Counted from the first letter of the stretch, positions 1 through 11,265 are shown. The stretch: 64,000 nucleotides of DNA from Dipteris shenzhenensis (GCA_047967505.1 CM106539.1); one strand, 5' to 3'. Notes: generated by a model from the sequence alone, not told the origin. Numbers and translations are program-made.

Positions 1-509
1 CCACAAAGCCAGGGCTGAAATGTCTCTTGGGTAGTGTAAGAAAGTCATAGAACCACAATAGGAAGGCCCATAAAGTTCTTGCAAATCAAGAAGCAATAAT
101 CCAGAAACACAACGAGCATTCGGGCACAAGTGCCTATAGGCATATTTGACGTAGTTGATTATGTGATCACAAGCTCACTTGCAAAGTACATCATTTAATA
201 CATCAAGATTGAGGAGGAATCTCTTGAGTCAGACCACAGACCAGTGCCTATAGGCATAATTGTTAGAAGCATGGTGTGTAATTGTGTGTGTGTGTGTGTG
301 TGTGTAGATGCCAATGGAGATTCATGATCTATGCAACTAAATAGGATCCATCGCGAACAAAGACCATTTTGGAACACAATAGATTGGGTAGCCACCACAA
401 AGAGAACCCTAAAATGACCCGGAAGAGATGGACCTTTTGTTGAATCAAGTTGCTACATCATAGCTTGAATATGTTAGAATAGAACTGGGAGAGAACTGGT
501 TTGCATAAC
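1..509 (+). repeat. Dispersed repeat, left part of copy 1
   Basis: This stretch is nearly identical to 62311-62810, and its later part (about 145-509) to 43230-43580. It contains a (TG)n microsatellite at about 283-305 that varies in length between the copies. It breaks off at 514 because an LTR retrotransposon is inserted there; the repeat resumes at 3259. No coding region is supported. Confidence 0.85.
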
Positions 510-514
510 AGCTC

Positions 515-839
515 TGTTGAGAGATATGGTGCCATGAGCACATGTAGAGCAAAGGTATGAGCAAAGGGAAAGCTGCCACATGGCATGGAGGAGATATCCC
601 ACATGTGAGCAAGCAAATGGATGTAAGTACCCTCACCTATAAAAGGGAGGTTCATTTGAAGAAATATAAATCAAGCACTTTGCACTATCTCAAGATTCTC
701 TTTATGAGTCCAAGCTAATCTATCTTGGAACCTAATTGACTTGAGATACATGTCATGAGCACTCTCTTCATCATGTTTCCACACAGGTTCCTTCCACCTT
801 AGAGTGCTCCATAGATCCTGAGGCACACATGTTTTGTCA
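515..839 (+). repeat. 5' LTR
   Basis: TG...CA-bounded 325-bp repeat matching 2934-3258. It has a TATA-like motif, TATAAAAG, at 638-645. Confidence 0.93.
638..645 (+). promoter_or_regulatory. TATA box of the 5' LTR
   Basis: TATAAAAG in the 5' LTR is a good plant Pol II TATA box. The 3' LTR has TCTAAAAG at the equivalent place, so the two LTRs differ at this control site. Confidence 0.6.
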
Positions 840-851
840 TGGTATCAGAGC
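840..851 (+). other. Primer-binding site (initiator tRNA-Met type)
   Basis: TGGTATCAGAGC directly follows the 5' LTR. This is the standard minus-strand primer site of plant copia-type elements. Confidence 0.9.
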
Positions 852-2921
852 TTAGGTCTAGTCTCCTAGATTAGTTGTAGGCATGTTTTAGGAGCTCATG
901 TTTTCTCCTAGGTTAGTTTCAGTTTTAGAGTGAGTTTCTTTTCTTGAGTGATCTTTGTGAGAGAAAATTCCGTCCATAGGCTTCCGCTCTTTTCGATTCT
1001 TCTTGTGAGGTTCATTCTTCCTGAGTGTCCTTTTTGCTCATTGAGAGAGAAACATATCTCTATTCTACTTCTCCAAGAGAAAGAGAGGGAGATACTCAGA
1101 GAGGGAGATACTCTGAAGGCTATGACCTAGAGTGACGAGCTGCCACACGTAGCAACTACAAGCTTCATCGCGCCACCCCTCGACTCGGCTGGACACCTTG
1201 AGCAACGACTCAAATGAGAGCTCGACAATGCAAATAGCACTCAGCTCTAAAGGATGACTGAACAACAAGCTCCACGCAGTGTGGCTCCTCTCCATTTTCT
1301 GAAGCTCTGGAAGTGAGAATTATCTACGAGGATGCAATGCGAAAAGCTGGCTCCAAGAACTCATAGAAACTATAGCTCTTCTGTAGCCCAGGACTTTATC
1401 TACGTCCACCCCCAGCGAGCGAATGCCTCATCATCCAGAAGTTTCTCCACCGTCCAACGGCGACCTTCAAACACTATTGACTGTAGAAGCTAGAGTGAGT
1501 AGGGTAGCAGCTGCACGTCCAACCTGAGTATCCCGAGTGGCTCCGACGAGCAATCGGCTCCAGCCGACAACCAAAATGGCCTCTGCATCTCCATATTCGA
1601 CTTGCTAGCAGCAAACAAGGCCAGCTCCATCACCAATGACTCATGGGAAAGTCCAGCAGAACTCCATGCAATCCAACGCGATGCTCCAGTGCAGCAGCCA
1701 TCTCTTGCACAATAGCCATCTCCGAACAGCCAACATGCTTCAGCGACCAGCTTTGGCTCCCAGCGCACAGACGGATGGGTCTCCATTGACAACTAACGGA
1801 TGACCTAGCACTCAGCAAACGCTTCAACAACTCTGCCATATACAAGTCCAAGCAGTAGCTCAAGGTCCTCACGGACTCAGCCGCGAACAGCCCGCTCTAC
1901 GCTTGCAGCAAAAGAAAGACCTCCGAGGTGGAAACTGTTCTTGAGAAAACTAAGGGCGAAGACGAGGAAGATGAACTGCTCCAAGCTTCAGAGCTGCCTT
2001 CCCACCGCGTCGCCGCCCTCAACACGTCGCCGTCGTCGCAGAGAAAGCTTCAAACCTTCTCTTCCTTCTCCAAGGTCTTCCCACAAAAAGCCACGTGGCA
2101 GGATAAGGCTTGACTATGGTTAAGTTAATCCAACCACAGTTAACCTTGGTTAGTTAGGTGTGGTCATTGACTGCTGGTTAACTTAACTTGGGTAAAATTA
2201 ATCTTGGTCAGCAAGTAGATAGGGTTAGTTAAGCCACATAACCATGCACAGTCAGTAGTGCCTTCTAAGCACACAGCCCCTTGTTAAGCACAGTATGGAA
2301 TTCAACATGTGAATCCCTGTGCCACATCATCAAAGGCCCTTCTTCTTCACAAAAACTTCAACAAGCCATAACTTGCAATCCAAGAAAAATTTGGACACGC
2401 TCCAAAAAGGAAAAGTGATCGTCTTTTCGAGCTCCACGCGTCTGTCATGTCAGAATCATTGTATGCAATTAGACACTGCCAATATTGAAAGAAATCAATT
2501 GGTAAGACCTTTGCAACAAATGAAAAAGCAATGCATGAATGCAGAAAGCATGCCAAAAGCACAAGTGTATGAGATGACCATAGCACGAAGCATGGCATCC
2601 ACACAAAGCATCAAGGCACATGGAAGAACAAAGCATCATGCATGAAGCTACACCAAGCAAAGAAGCAAACGAGTCGTCATCAAGCCATGAGCCAAAAGGT
2701 GACATCAATGGAATGTATTGAAAAGCAAAAACCTTGCCAACCTTGCCTATGTTTTTGTAATCAAACCTGACCACCTGAGAGTAGCTATGAAAGCACCCAG
2801 GGGAGGTATTGACATGTAAAAACCACACTTTACCACCTTAAGTAGCAATGTATGCACTAAGGGGAGGTGATGGATTTGTAACTCACATCTGACCACCTTG
2901 CAGTAGCCAAAGGATTATGGC
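852..2921 (+). other. Internal region of the LTR element, no intact gene
   Basis: About 2.1 kb with no protease, integrase, RT or RNase H motif in any frame. From about 1130 to 2110 it is richer in GC and C-rich codon-like sequence. The longest plus frame (about 1928-2113) gives a short acidic, Ser/Lys-rich peptide that I do not recognise. It could be a degenerate gag or a captured gene piece; frames are interrupted every 20-100 codons. After 2110 the sequence becomes simple and AT-rich. Confidence 0.5.
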
Positions 2922-2933
2922 ACCAAGGGGAGG
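2922..2933 (+). other. Polypurine tract before the 3' LTR
   Basis: A purine-rich run (caccaaggggaggtg overlapping the LTR start) lies immediately 5' of the 3' LTR, as expected for the plus-strand primer of an LTR retrotransposon. Confidence 0.7.
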
Positions 2934-3258
2934 TGTTGAGAGATATGGTGCCATGAGCACATGTAGAGCAAAGGTATGAGCAAAGGGAAAGCTGCCACAT
3001 GGCATGGAGGAGATATCCCACATGTGAGCAAGCAAATGGATGTAAGTACCCTCACCTCTAAAAGGGAGGTTCATTTGAAGAAATATAAATCAAGCACTTT
3101 GCACTATCTCAAGATTCTTTTTATGAGTCCAAGCTAATCTATCTTGGAACCTAATTGACTTGAGATACATGTCATGAGCACTCTCTTCATCATGTTTCCA
3201 CACAGGTTCCATCCACCTTAGAGTGCTCCATAGATCCTGAGGCGCACATGTTTTGTCA
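2934..3258 (+). repeat. 3' LTR
   Basis: Matches 515-839 over its full 325 bp with four substitutions that I counted, one of them in the TATA box. It is followed by the TSD agctc. Confidence 0.93.
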
Positions 3259-3263
3259 AGCTC

Positions 3264-3790
3264 ATACTGATTTGGAAAAAGGCTTCATATATAAAAGTTG
3301 TTGTGCAATTGAGGGGAGCTAGTCTCCTTCTAGTATAGGAAAAATTAGAGAGCAATCCATCACTATTGCATCTCACAACAGAGTACAAGAGTATCATCAT
3401 ATCGGATCTCAAAATTCTTAGAATAGTCCTATTCTAGAAAACCGAATGGGTCGATTTGGCAAAACCCATCCTATACAAAAGTCAAGGTGCTACGACAAAG
3501 AAAATCACCTCTTGGGATAGCAAAAGAGGAGTGAAAGTCATAGAGTGAGCTGGCCATAACTTTTGCATATTGCAGCAAAGTACCATTATGTTGGGTCTAT
3601 AAATTCTTGTAAAAGACCTTTTCTCTCCCTTTTCTGCAAGTCTATGCGGGCCGATTTAGCAAAAAGCATCATATGTAGGAGTCGATGTGTTTTGAGGGAG
3701 ATAGCAAGTTGATTTGGCTCGTTCCCGTCTCATCTCTGTCAAATTCGCTTGTTTTCCTAGAGGTTGCACTAGTATGCACTATGTTTATGA
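3264..3790 (+). repeat. ~185-bp degenerate tandem repeat, copy 1
   Basis: Starts of the motif gattt(g/a)g(c/a)aaaa...catcat recur at about 3268, 3452 and 3652, giving monomers of roughly 185-200 bp that share only moderate identity. Each has a block around 'gagggagnnagt' and another around 'gagccataactt...gtaccatcatgttgg'. Related monomers occur at 6060, 40055 (inverted), 43590, 50276, 52330, 61330 and 62815. No coding sequence. Confidence 0.7.
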
Positions 3791-4014
3791 ATGGTCTTTG
3801 TTCATGACAAATGCTATTTGGTTGCAATGATCGTAATTTTTTCATTCTCATCCTTGTGGCAAGTGTCATCTACAATTTCTAGGAGGATTTTTTGGGGACC
3901 TTTCACATTGGGCTTTGACCTAGTAGAAGAGGATAGCCAAGTCATTTCTCTCTTTATCAAGTTCCCCTGCCTTTCTTAGATGTATCATCGACTCCTTGCC
4001 TCGATTGGAGCTAG

Positions 4015-4735
4015 ATGTTAATACATAAGGCAGGTGACCCCATGGATACTGGGAACTATCACACTAGTCTCATGATTGGCCATAAGCTAGCCAAGATCTA
4101 TGGATCGATACTGGAGAGGAAGATCAGCAGCCATACAGAGGCACATGGGCAACATGCTCTAGGGCAGGCAAGTGTCCAGAGACAACACTCCACACTAGAC
4201 CACATCTTCACCCTAAGGACTATCATTGAGGAGGCGAGGTCGAGATGCCAGAGAGTCTATGTTTGTTTTGTAGACTTTCGGAAGGCCTTTGACACTGTCC
4301 CGCATTCGCGCATGATCAGGAGACTACAGGATATGCAGATTCGAGAGGTTCTGATCTGGGGAGTGGTGAACCTATATGAGTTCGTCAGACTAGGGAGAGT
4401 TCATGTCCCAAGAGGCCTATCAGACTGGGTTGAGAGCACGATCGGGGTAAAGCAGGGATGCCCTCTCTCACTGACTCTCTTCGGGCTTTACATTGATGAG
4501 ATTACATCTTTCATAGACCGTCTAGGAGGCGAGGGAGCACCACTAGCTGACTTGATGATACAGATTCTACTATATGCAGATGACATAGACCTCCTATCAT
4601 CTTCGGCAGAGGGACTACATAGACATCTAGATGCCCTAGAGGTGTTCTAGAGAGAGAGAGAGCTGATGGTTAACCTTGGGAAGACCAAGGTCATGATCTT
4701 CAACACCTCTTACATATTGCTTCACTGACATAGCT
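4015..4735 (+). pseudogene. LINE-type reverse transcriptase fragment
   Basis: An open frame of 211 codons matches the RVT_1 domain of non-LTR retrotransposons. The usual motifs are in order: VDFRKAFDTV (motif A), GVKQGCPLS (motif B) and LLYADDIDLL with the catalytic YADD (motif C). A stop (tag) at 4648-4650 ends the frame. The next codons in frame still read like the family (VNLGKTKVMIFN), after which the homology ends at about 4735. There is no endonuclease domain upstream and no 3' end, so this is a 5'- and 3'-truncated, dead copy. A sister copy starts at 63566. The strand and the ~185-bp repeat just upstream are the same in both copies, so they were duplicated together. Confidence 0.85.
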
Positions 4736-5345
4736 TTACATACCAGAGTCAGCTAGTGGAGATTGTGCCCAACTATTGAGTCATTGAACCTATTTGGGAT
4801 CTATACAGACACCAGCAACAAATAGTAATAATTATTAGGACAATGTACAATTATACTTCTTGTTTCAAGAACTCAAACTTAGACATCCTCTCATGAAGAA
4901 TCTCACATGGAAGAATAGCTTAAGCATTGCGATTTCTAATTGCCAAAATTGATTTGTCATCCATTAAAACAAAAAGAAAACTATATTATATATTCTAGGT
5001 TCCTATAATAGAACCGTTTTTCACCAAGAGCAAAACTGAATTTATCTAGGTGAAATTGCAATATGTCGAGCGATACAAGATGTTGAACATTAGCCCTTGT
5101 CTAAACTTGCACTTTACAAGTGTGAATGATGTTGATGACAAAATCCATCAGTAAAAGGAAGCTGACAGTTTGTTTAGTGGGTGTGTAGAGCCATTATCAA
5201 TGTATGGGGGGACATACTCGCTCAACATTATTATATTCCTATTTGTTTTGGACCATCGAGATTAATTAACCTATGTTTGTCCATGGATTAATTGATTTAT
5301 TTGGGTTGATTAATTTATTTTAAGCTATGTCTAAGAAGAGTGCAC
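4736..5345. other. AT-rich spacer
   Basis: No frame, repeat or RNA that I can support. A short block 'tatggggggacata' at about 5204 recurs as 'tatggggggataga' at about 5706, on either side of the SINE-like piece. Confidence 0.5.
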
Positions 5346-5354
5346 ATTCTTTAA

Positions 5355-5420
5355 GATGGTAGGATTCGAACCCACAATGTTGTCTTTCCCATGTGTGAGC
5401 CCTACCACTAAGCTATAGAG
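5355..5420 (-). repeat. tRNA-derived SINE-like head
   Basis: On the minus strand there is a good Pol III A box, TAGCTTAGTGG (5415-5405), and a perfect B box, GGTTCGAATCC (5372-5362), at tRNA-like spacing. The D and T arms can pair, but I find no complete acceptor or anticodon stem. This looks like the head of a tRNA-derived SINE or a decayed tRNA, not a working tRNA. The SINE body would run toward lower coordinates, where I cannot define its end. Confidence 0.45.
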
Positions 5421-6055
5421 TGGAAGAGTATATCTAGTGCTAACTAAAATATTATAAATGGTCCCTCTTCCCCCTCTCCCTTTAGGTGTGCCTTCTTCTT
5501 TAAAGCTTCCTTCAAATGGTCACCATTCCCCCTGCTCCTTTAGCACATGCCTTCTTCTCTAATGTACCCTTCTAAAGTGGTCCCTCTTAATTGAAACTCC
5601 TCACTCCCCCCTTTATCCCTTAGTTTAATCATGCCCTTTCCCTCTTGCTTTTCACCCCTCTTCTCTTCCCAAAAACTATTTCATGGGAATTGCCCATTTT
5701 TCAACGTATGGGGGGATAGACCAGTAAGCTCTTAAATATGGACAATGTAGAGAAATGCTTAAATGAGCATACAAGGGCACAATTAGGATAGTTCAAAGGG
5801 TGCTCATAGTATTGATTGGATTAGGGAGTGTTCATAGGGCACGTTTCCACAGTTATCTATGCAGTGCCTGTTTGGGCACCGCAGCTCAGTATTTGGGCCA
5901 TACGCTTTGGTAGGAAGGGAGGAGAGGCACCTAGAACGCGAATAACAGGAGTGGGTAGACGAAGCAAAGGCAAGCTCAGGCCACGAAAGCTGCACTGAAC
6001 AGTCAAGTTCAATGTTGGTGTTGGAACTCGGGGGGGTCAAAATCCTTTGAATAAG
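5421..6055. other. Spacer, pyrimidine-rich in part
   Basis: About 5460-5700 is C/T-rich ('ccctcttcccc'-like). About 5800-6040 has a minus-strand frame of 78 codons with no recognisable features. No gene supported. Confidence 0.4.
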
Positions 6056-6059
6056 CTTT

Positions 6060-6330
6060 TTCTACAAGAAAACATGGACCAATTTGGCAAAAAGCATCAT
6101 ATACAAAAGTTTACATGCTGTGAGGGAGGTAGTCCCCTTCTCCTATAGCAAAAATCAAAGACAAAACCATAACTTATGCATGTCGTAGTAGAATACCATC
6201 ATGATAAGTCTTTAAAATTTTGGAATGAGCTTGGTCTAGAAGGCAACATGGGCCAATTTGGCAAAAATCATCATACACAAAGCTAGCATTCTTCAAAATT
6301 TATTGAACTTCTAGTCTAGCTTTGATACCA
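6060..6330 (+). repeat. ~185-bp degenerate repeat, copy 2
   Basis: The motif 'ccaatttggcaaaaa(g/t)catcata' recurs at about 6070 and 6251, 181 bp apart. It has the same internal blocks as 3264-3790 but is more diverged. Confidence 0.6.
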
Positions 6331-6479
6331 TGTTGGAAGAAGAGGGAGAGAATACGGTTTTTTTTTAAACATTGTTTTTTCAAAAAAGTATTTAAAATCA
6401 TATTTAATTCTATAAATCTTGAATTAATTCTTAAAAAAAGTTATTTCTTATCAGGTCAAATAAAACCTGAAAACCTGCT

Positions 6480-7160
6480 ACCTTTGATAAGGGACTTTAC
6501 AAATCTTATATGGGATATGACCAAATCATGTAACGGACATGTGAACTTCTCTATGGGACTTCAAATCCCTTGTGGGACATTGATAGAGTCTCATAAGGTA
6601 CCCCAAAACTCCTATGTGGTACTTCAAATCCCATGATGGATCCCAAACTCCTATATGTGACTTTCAATCCCTTGTAGGACAAGGATCACATCTCATACAA
6701 AACTCCAAAACTCCTATGTGGGACTTCAAATCCCATAAGGGACCCTAAAACTCCTATGTGGGACTTCAAATTCCATAAGGAACCTACGAATGCCTATACA
6801 TGACTTGAAATATCATGTTTCAAAATTCATCTTTAATCTCTCCCAAAGTGGACTTATAAACTTGTTATATGTGGGAATTTAATTTAAATATGATGTTTAG
6901 GAATTCAAAGATTCCATATGGGAAACTGATCCACTCTTATATGGGAGTACCAAACTCATATATGGGACTTCAAATGTCATGCTCAACAAGATTCCAAATA
7001 ACTTAAAATGTCCCACTTGGAATCTCAAATATTCCATGTCGGATATTGATTCACTCCCAAAGTGGACTTCTAAACTTCTATGTGGGAATTTAAATTGATG
7101 TTTAGTACTTCCATGTTTAGTACTTCCAAGATTCTATGTGGGATAGTGATCCACTCGTGT
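6480..7160 (+). repeat. Degenerate short tandem repeat
   Basis: Variants of 'cctatgtgggacttcaaatccc' recur irregularly, every 30-60 bp, alternating with 'aagggaccc' or 'aaactcc' blocks. Identity is low. No conserved coding frame. Confidence 0.6.
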
Positions 7161-7189
7161 ATGGGAACTTGTATTCTATGCCTCGCACA

Positions 7190-7310
7190 TCGTGATGTGT
7201 ATACATGTGGCTGATGTGGCACCATGCATGGTGATGATGTGGCAATATAGTCTCTTCCATGACATGGAAAGGTGATGTGGCATGATGAGTTGGCATTCAT
7301 GAGATGGTAG
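7190..7310 (+). repeat. gatgtggca-type repeat, left of element A1
   Basis: Several copies of 'gatgtggca' or 'gacatgg' occur here and continue at 38508-38760 on the other side of A1. A1 therefore inserted inside a single simple-repeat tract. Confidence 0.6.
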
Positions 7311-7313
7311 ATT

Positions 7314-7600
7314 CACAACAAGACAAAGCACCCATAGACGCATGCACAGATGCATTTACTGAACTAAATAAAAAACTTACGGGTGCGTCTATTTGCGCGT
7401 CTATTTTCACATCTGGAGACCCGCGTCTAATTGCGCGTCTATATATCAGACACACGTGCGTATAGACGCGCACTTAGACGCATAAATAGACATGCTTATA
7501 AATGCGTTTATAGACGCAAATATAGATGCAAGTTGAACAGACAGATGCGTATATAGACGCGTTTTTAAACGCACTGATAGACGCACTTTATTTATTATTA
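7314..7600 (+). repeat. A1 left terminus and subterminal TAGACGC repeats
   Basis: After the TIR, TAGACGC-type motifs (TAGACGCA, CGCGTCTA and variants in both orientations) recur about every 10-25 bp to about 7590. In En/Spm the TnpA protein binds subterminal repeats like these; that role here is inferred from position. Confidence 0.8.
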
Positions 7601-7906
7601 TTTTTTTTTAACAGAATGTTGTGTATGTTGTGTATGCTATATAGTTACAAGAATCCCATATCCACATTATGTAATTCAATTCTTACAGCCAACCGCATTT
7701 TAATTACAATTCCAAATAAAACATTACAACTCCAAAACGCAATAAAATTGAAAGCTCAAAAAGTGCTTGTATATACATATAGCACGAAGCTAAGCCACGT
7801 CATGTGGCTTCAAGTACAAAAAATAAGAGGAGTGTATATACAAGAGGCACAAAGCCAAGCCAGTGGCTTTAAGTACAAAAAAGAGTAGCTAGCACTACTT
7901 GTACGA

Positions 7907-9370
7907 CTAATCTATGTTCTCCAGGTCCTCACTCCCTTGCACGCTCCCTTCTGCGCTCCCTTCTACGCCTCCTTCCTCCTCTTCCTCATCGTCTTGTGCA
8001 CGGGCCTGTAAACAAGGGACAACATATATCAATGTATGAAAAATCAAATCTTTACTTATAATTTTGGCATTATTTAATTACTTTCAAATACCTGGGGGCC
8101 CGCTCCAGTAGCCCGTGTATACTGCCGTTCAGTAATCAACCCGTCATCATAGAAGTGCCTCTATGTATCTCCTCTGCGATGGTGGTAGTGGTAGGCTGTC
8201 TCCACAGGAGTAGGGTATCTGCCCACGATCTCAAGCTGCATGACGACACACTTTGCGGAGGGATTAGTACAAAGAAACAACCTCCTAATAAACTACATAA
8301 GCAATATAATTTGAGATCGATACTTACAAATTGGGCCTCCCATGATTCAACACCCCCTGCTCCAAAATGCGCGCTTCCATATTCCTCCATCTGGATCCTC
8401 CGTGCCTCCACGTGCTGTAGACTGGGGTCCTCCCTCGCTGACTTCATTGCCTTCTTCCACTCACGCTTGTGAGCGGTGTGGGGTGGGCCCCTTGGTGGTT
8501 GACCTGCCTCAAGCCTGGCAAGCTCCGCTAGTGCCTGCCTCTTAAGCGAAGATCTTTTATTGCCAAGTATCATAACAATCTTTGACTTGGCCCATTTATC
8601 TGTGAACTGGCGATTGGGGGGGTTAGGATACCTAGAGCGAAGAGCAGCGAGGGTCTCATCAGCCAACCTCTTTGGGTGGTCTTTGTAGTGGATGAAGCAA
8701 TCCTGTAATTGTTCGCAATTACAGAGCGCATGAAGGCCATCATGTCCTTCCCCCGCGCATCCATCAAGATGCCTCCTGTCTGAGTGATGTCATAATAAAT
8801 CGTACCATCACCCGGAGGCACATCTAAATCATCTGAATCATCATCCTCCCCACAGCCACATGGCCTAAAGCACTGTTCCATGCATCCCCCACCGCTCTCC
8901 CTGCTACTACGCCTGCTACCCTGTCGTGTCGATCTCGTACGCTGGCCACTGGTAGCTGGAGACTGCACGGGACTACGCTGACCACTGGTAGCTGGAGAAT
9001 TGAGTCTCGACGGCAGAGGAGTACGTCGATGTCTCTGCGAGACAGAAGGACCTCCTGACGGCATGGGGGAAGGGGCATAAGACGGGATGGTAGAAGGGAC
9101 ATAAGACGGCATGGGGGAAGGGGCATAAGACGGTATGGGGGAAGGGTCATAAGAAGGGGCATAAGACGGCTGTGCTGACTCCGCTGGGGTGAGCTCAGGC
9201 GGTGTGGGGTGGTTTGGAGTCTGTAGTGCTGACTCCTGGGGAGTGTTTAGAGTACCCGTCATATACCCGTATAACTCTGCAGGACTAGGAGGGTGCCCTA
9301 AAAGGTTATATAAGTCCTTCCAAATAGATTCCCGGGGATCAGGTGAGCTGGAAGCGCTTCTTGGCCACAT
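7907..9370 (-). pseudogene. TnpA-like protein gene of A1 (Transposase_24 type)
   Basis: Three coding exons on the minus strand fit GT-AG rules: 9370-8328, 8235-8092 and 8005-7907. The start MWPRSASSS directly follows a splice acceptor in what looks like a 5' UTR. The N-terminal ~150 residues are Pro/Ser-rich with repeated SYAPSPMP units. A Cys-rich/acidic linker follows, then a Transposase_24-like core (RYPNPPNRQFTDKW ... SAHFGAGGVESWEAQFV, then QLEIVGRYPTPVETAYH), and the end is very acidic (DDEEEEEGG). Transposase_24 proteins are the TnpA-like second protein of plant CACTA elements. Defects: a frameshift near 8700 relative to copy A2, and a TGG-to-TAG change in exon 2 (RGDT-stop-RHFYDDG). 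The copy is therefore dead. Confidence 0.8.
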
Positions 9371-9439
9371 GTTGAACTGGAAAAAAGGAAAAAAATCTAT
9401 TACTGATGAGCTCAGAAGAAAGGGGAAGGGAAGACAGGC

Positions 9440-10200
9440 TTACTGTCAGAGCGCGTCTATAGACGCATCTAATTTGCGCGTCTATAGACGCATCTAACAG
9501 AGCGTCTAACCGAGCATCTAATAGAGCGTCTAACCGAGCGTCTAACAGAGCATCTAACAGAGCGTCTATCGACGCGTCTGTCTGTGTCTGCAAAGAGGCT
9601 AGACGTGCATTTAGACGCGCCTATACACGCACTTTTAGACGCGCTCTGAGACGCGCCTATAGACACGCTCTGATAGACAGGATTTCTAAAAAGTAGAAAA
9701 GGACATTGTGCCCGACACACAAACGTGACACTGATACCCAGATCATGCGCTTCTTGGATACGAGAAAGTACAAATCTAAAGAGAGCAAACTTCCAAACAA
9801 GATCAACTGCAAAAAGACTTACTTGGATAGAGGTATGGAAGGTTCTTCTTTCTTTTTCAAAGTTGCTTCTCCTCCTTGTTCATCCTCCTCTCCTTTAAGC
9901 TTAGAAGTAAGTGTGGGTGCCTTCCTCTTAAGTGTAAGCTTGGAAGTAAGTATGGGAGCCTTCCTCTTAAGCGTCGAAACTATGGATCTGCTAATAAGGA
10001 AGGAAGCAAGCCGCGCGAAGTATAAGTAATGTGAAGAAAAGCAAAGCGAGCGCACTAAAAAGCAAGTTTAAAAGCCGATCTATAATCGCGTCTAATAGCG
10101 TGTCTATAGGCGCGTCTAAATACACAGAGTAGACGCGTGTTTAGACGCGATTTTAGACGTGCTTTTAGATGCGCCTTTAGACGTGCCACAGAGTTTAAAT
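9440..10200. promoter_or_regulatory. Central region of A1 with internal copies of the subterminal motif
   Basis: Dense TAGACGC/GCGTCTA motifs lie at 9446-9690 and 10080-10190, on either side of the middle of the interval between the divergent genes. A minus-strand donor (CAAGTAAGT, about 9822) and acceptor (TTCCAG/TT, about 9377) suggest a 5'-UTR intron of about 446 nt for the TnpA-like gene. Plus-strand donors (GAAGTAAGT) at about 9906 and 9944 and an acceptor just before 10247 suggest the same for tnp2. The shared promoter would then lie at about 9830-9900. This is inference from splice-like signals. Confidence 0.55.
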
Positions 10201-10246
10201 TAAACATTTGAAGAAGAGCAAATTTGGTGGGTTGTTTGTTTGTAGG

Positions 10247-10734
10247 ATGTCTTCATCTTCAACAAGTAGCTCCAGTGAGGATGAATCCCTCCGTATCCAC
10301 CATCGCGCAATGTGGTTGGAGCAAAAAATCAAATGTCTGTGTGATCGATGTCGAGGAAACATGTATCGTGCACGCAGGATTACACTGAATCATATCTCAA
10401 AGTATGGAGAATGGGATGTGACCGTAGATAGGGTAAGGGTTTGTAAGTTAAGGTTGATTGAGATACCTATGGGTGTTCATATGTTTGAGTTATGATCCCG
10501 TTTTAATTTGATACAGGATGCAGTGCCACACCCGCATATGTTACCCTATGCTCGCCGTGAGGAGGCGAAGCGTCGGCGATATGAGGTGGGATCTTCAAGA
10601 GGGACCGTTACGGATGCATGGAGTGATGGTGATAGTAGCCCTCCGCCATTAACTCATGAAGCCGTGGAGGAGGAGGTGTTTGATGATATGGTGCGGGATT
10701 TATATGTCCATCAAGGGAGGGATAATAGCATGGA
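10247..10734 (+). pseudogene. tnp2 (TnpD-like) transposase gene of A1, 5' part
   Basis: Exon 1 (10247-10432) begins MSSSSTSSSSEDESL and holds the Transpos_assoc-like motif, a C-x-C-D-R-C cluster followed by RITLNHISKYGEW. An in-frame ATG at 10208 is the alternative start. Exon 2 starts at 10517 after ATACAG. It reads through an acidic stretch (EAVEEEVFDDMVRDLYVHQ) and is cut at 10734 by element B1. The sequence resumes at 34244 after the duplicated gga. In A2 the same exon is uninterrupted (47140-47495), which confirms the break. Confidence 0.85.
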
Positions 10735-10844
10735 CACTACAAGGCATAGGCCATTTTCCGACAGAAATGCCGACGCTTTTTACATTAAATTTTTTTTTTC
10801 ACGGGCGCAAAGGTCGCTATAAAAGTCGCTAAAAGCGTCGGAAA

Positions 10845-10985
10845 AGGAGCGTTGCTATAAAGCGTCGCTATATAGCGACGCTGGCAAACGTCGCTATATA
10901 GCGACGATGCAATCGTTGCTATATAGCGACACTGTTAATCGTCGCTATATAGCGACACTGGTAAACGTCGCTATATAGCGATGAT
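10845..10985 (+). repeat. B1 left subterminal palindrome array
   Basis: Five copies of the palindrome TCGCTATATAGCGA or a one-base variant, about 27 bp apart. The same array type ends element B2 and recurs beside its genes, so it is the likely binding site of the family's TnpA-like protein. Confidence 0.85.
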
Positions 10986-11007
10986 TAACAGAAGTAAAAA
11001 AAAAGTG

Positions 11008-11056
11008 TTAGTGGGGCTAAACAGGGCTTCCTTTTGGCCCTGTTTAGCCCCACTAA
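11008..11056 (+). other. Long hairpin near the 3' end of the B1 TnpA-like gene
   Basis: Two ~20-nt arms (TTAGTGGGGCTAAACAGGGC and its reverse complement) are separated by about 9 nt and flanked by A-run and T-run. The counterpart in B2 is 18655-18707, where the stem is 22 bp. Confidence 0.8.
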
Positions 11057-11265
11057 TCCTTTTTTTTTTTTGTAATTACAAAAGAAAGTTTTTTATAACA
11101 AAATTTCCCTTGCTTGCAGGGTGATACAAAATTGTTCTTGTGAAATGATGAGTAAAAAATGCATATACATGTCGGACATATATAACAGTGTTTGTAACAA
11201 AATTACCCTGTGAAAGGGCGATACAAAATTGCTCAAACGAGCGGATATACAAAATGCTACTACCA

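Larger units (their letters stand above)
515..3258 (+). mobile_element. Non-autonomous LTR retrotransposon (2.7 kb, copia-like priming)
   Basis: Two 325-bp LTRs (515-839 and 2934-3258) begin TGTTGAG and end TTTTGTCA. They enclose about 2.1 kb with no gag-pol frame. The 5-bp target duplication agctc lies at 510-514 and 3259-3263, and the uninterrupted target is present at about 62808-62820. A primer site complementary to plant initiator tRNA-Met follows the 5' LTR directly, and a purine-rich tract precedes the 3' LTR. By my reading the LTRs differ at four positions with no indel, so the insertion is fairly young. The element must borrow replication proteins. By size it falls between TRIM and LARD classes. 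Confidence 0.93.

Noticed and set aside
283-305. (TG)n tract as a regulatory or recombination signal
   Set aside because: A plain microsatellite that varies in length among the three repeat copies; nothing further supports a role.
5355-5420. A functional tRNA gene
   Set aside because: The boxes are present but no acceptor stem or anticodon stem can be formed, so I list it only as SINE-like.
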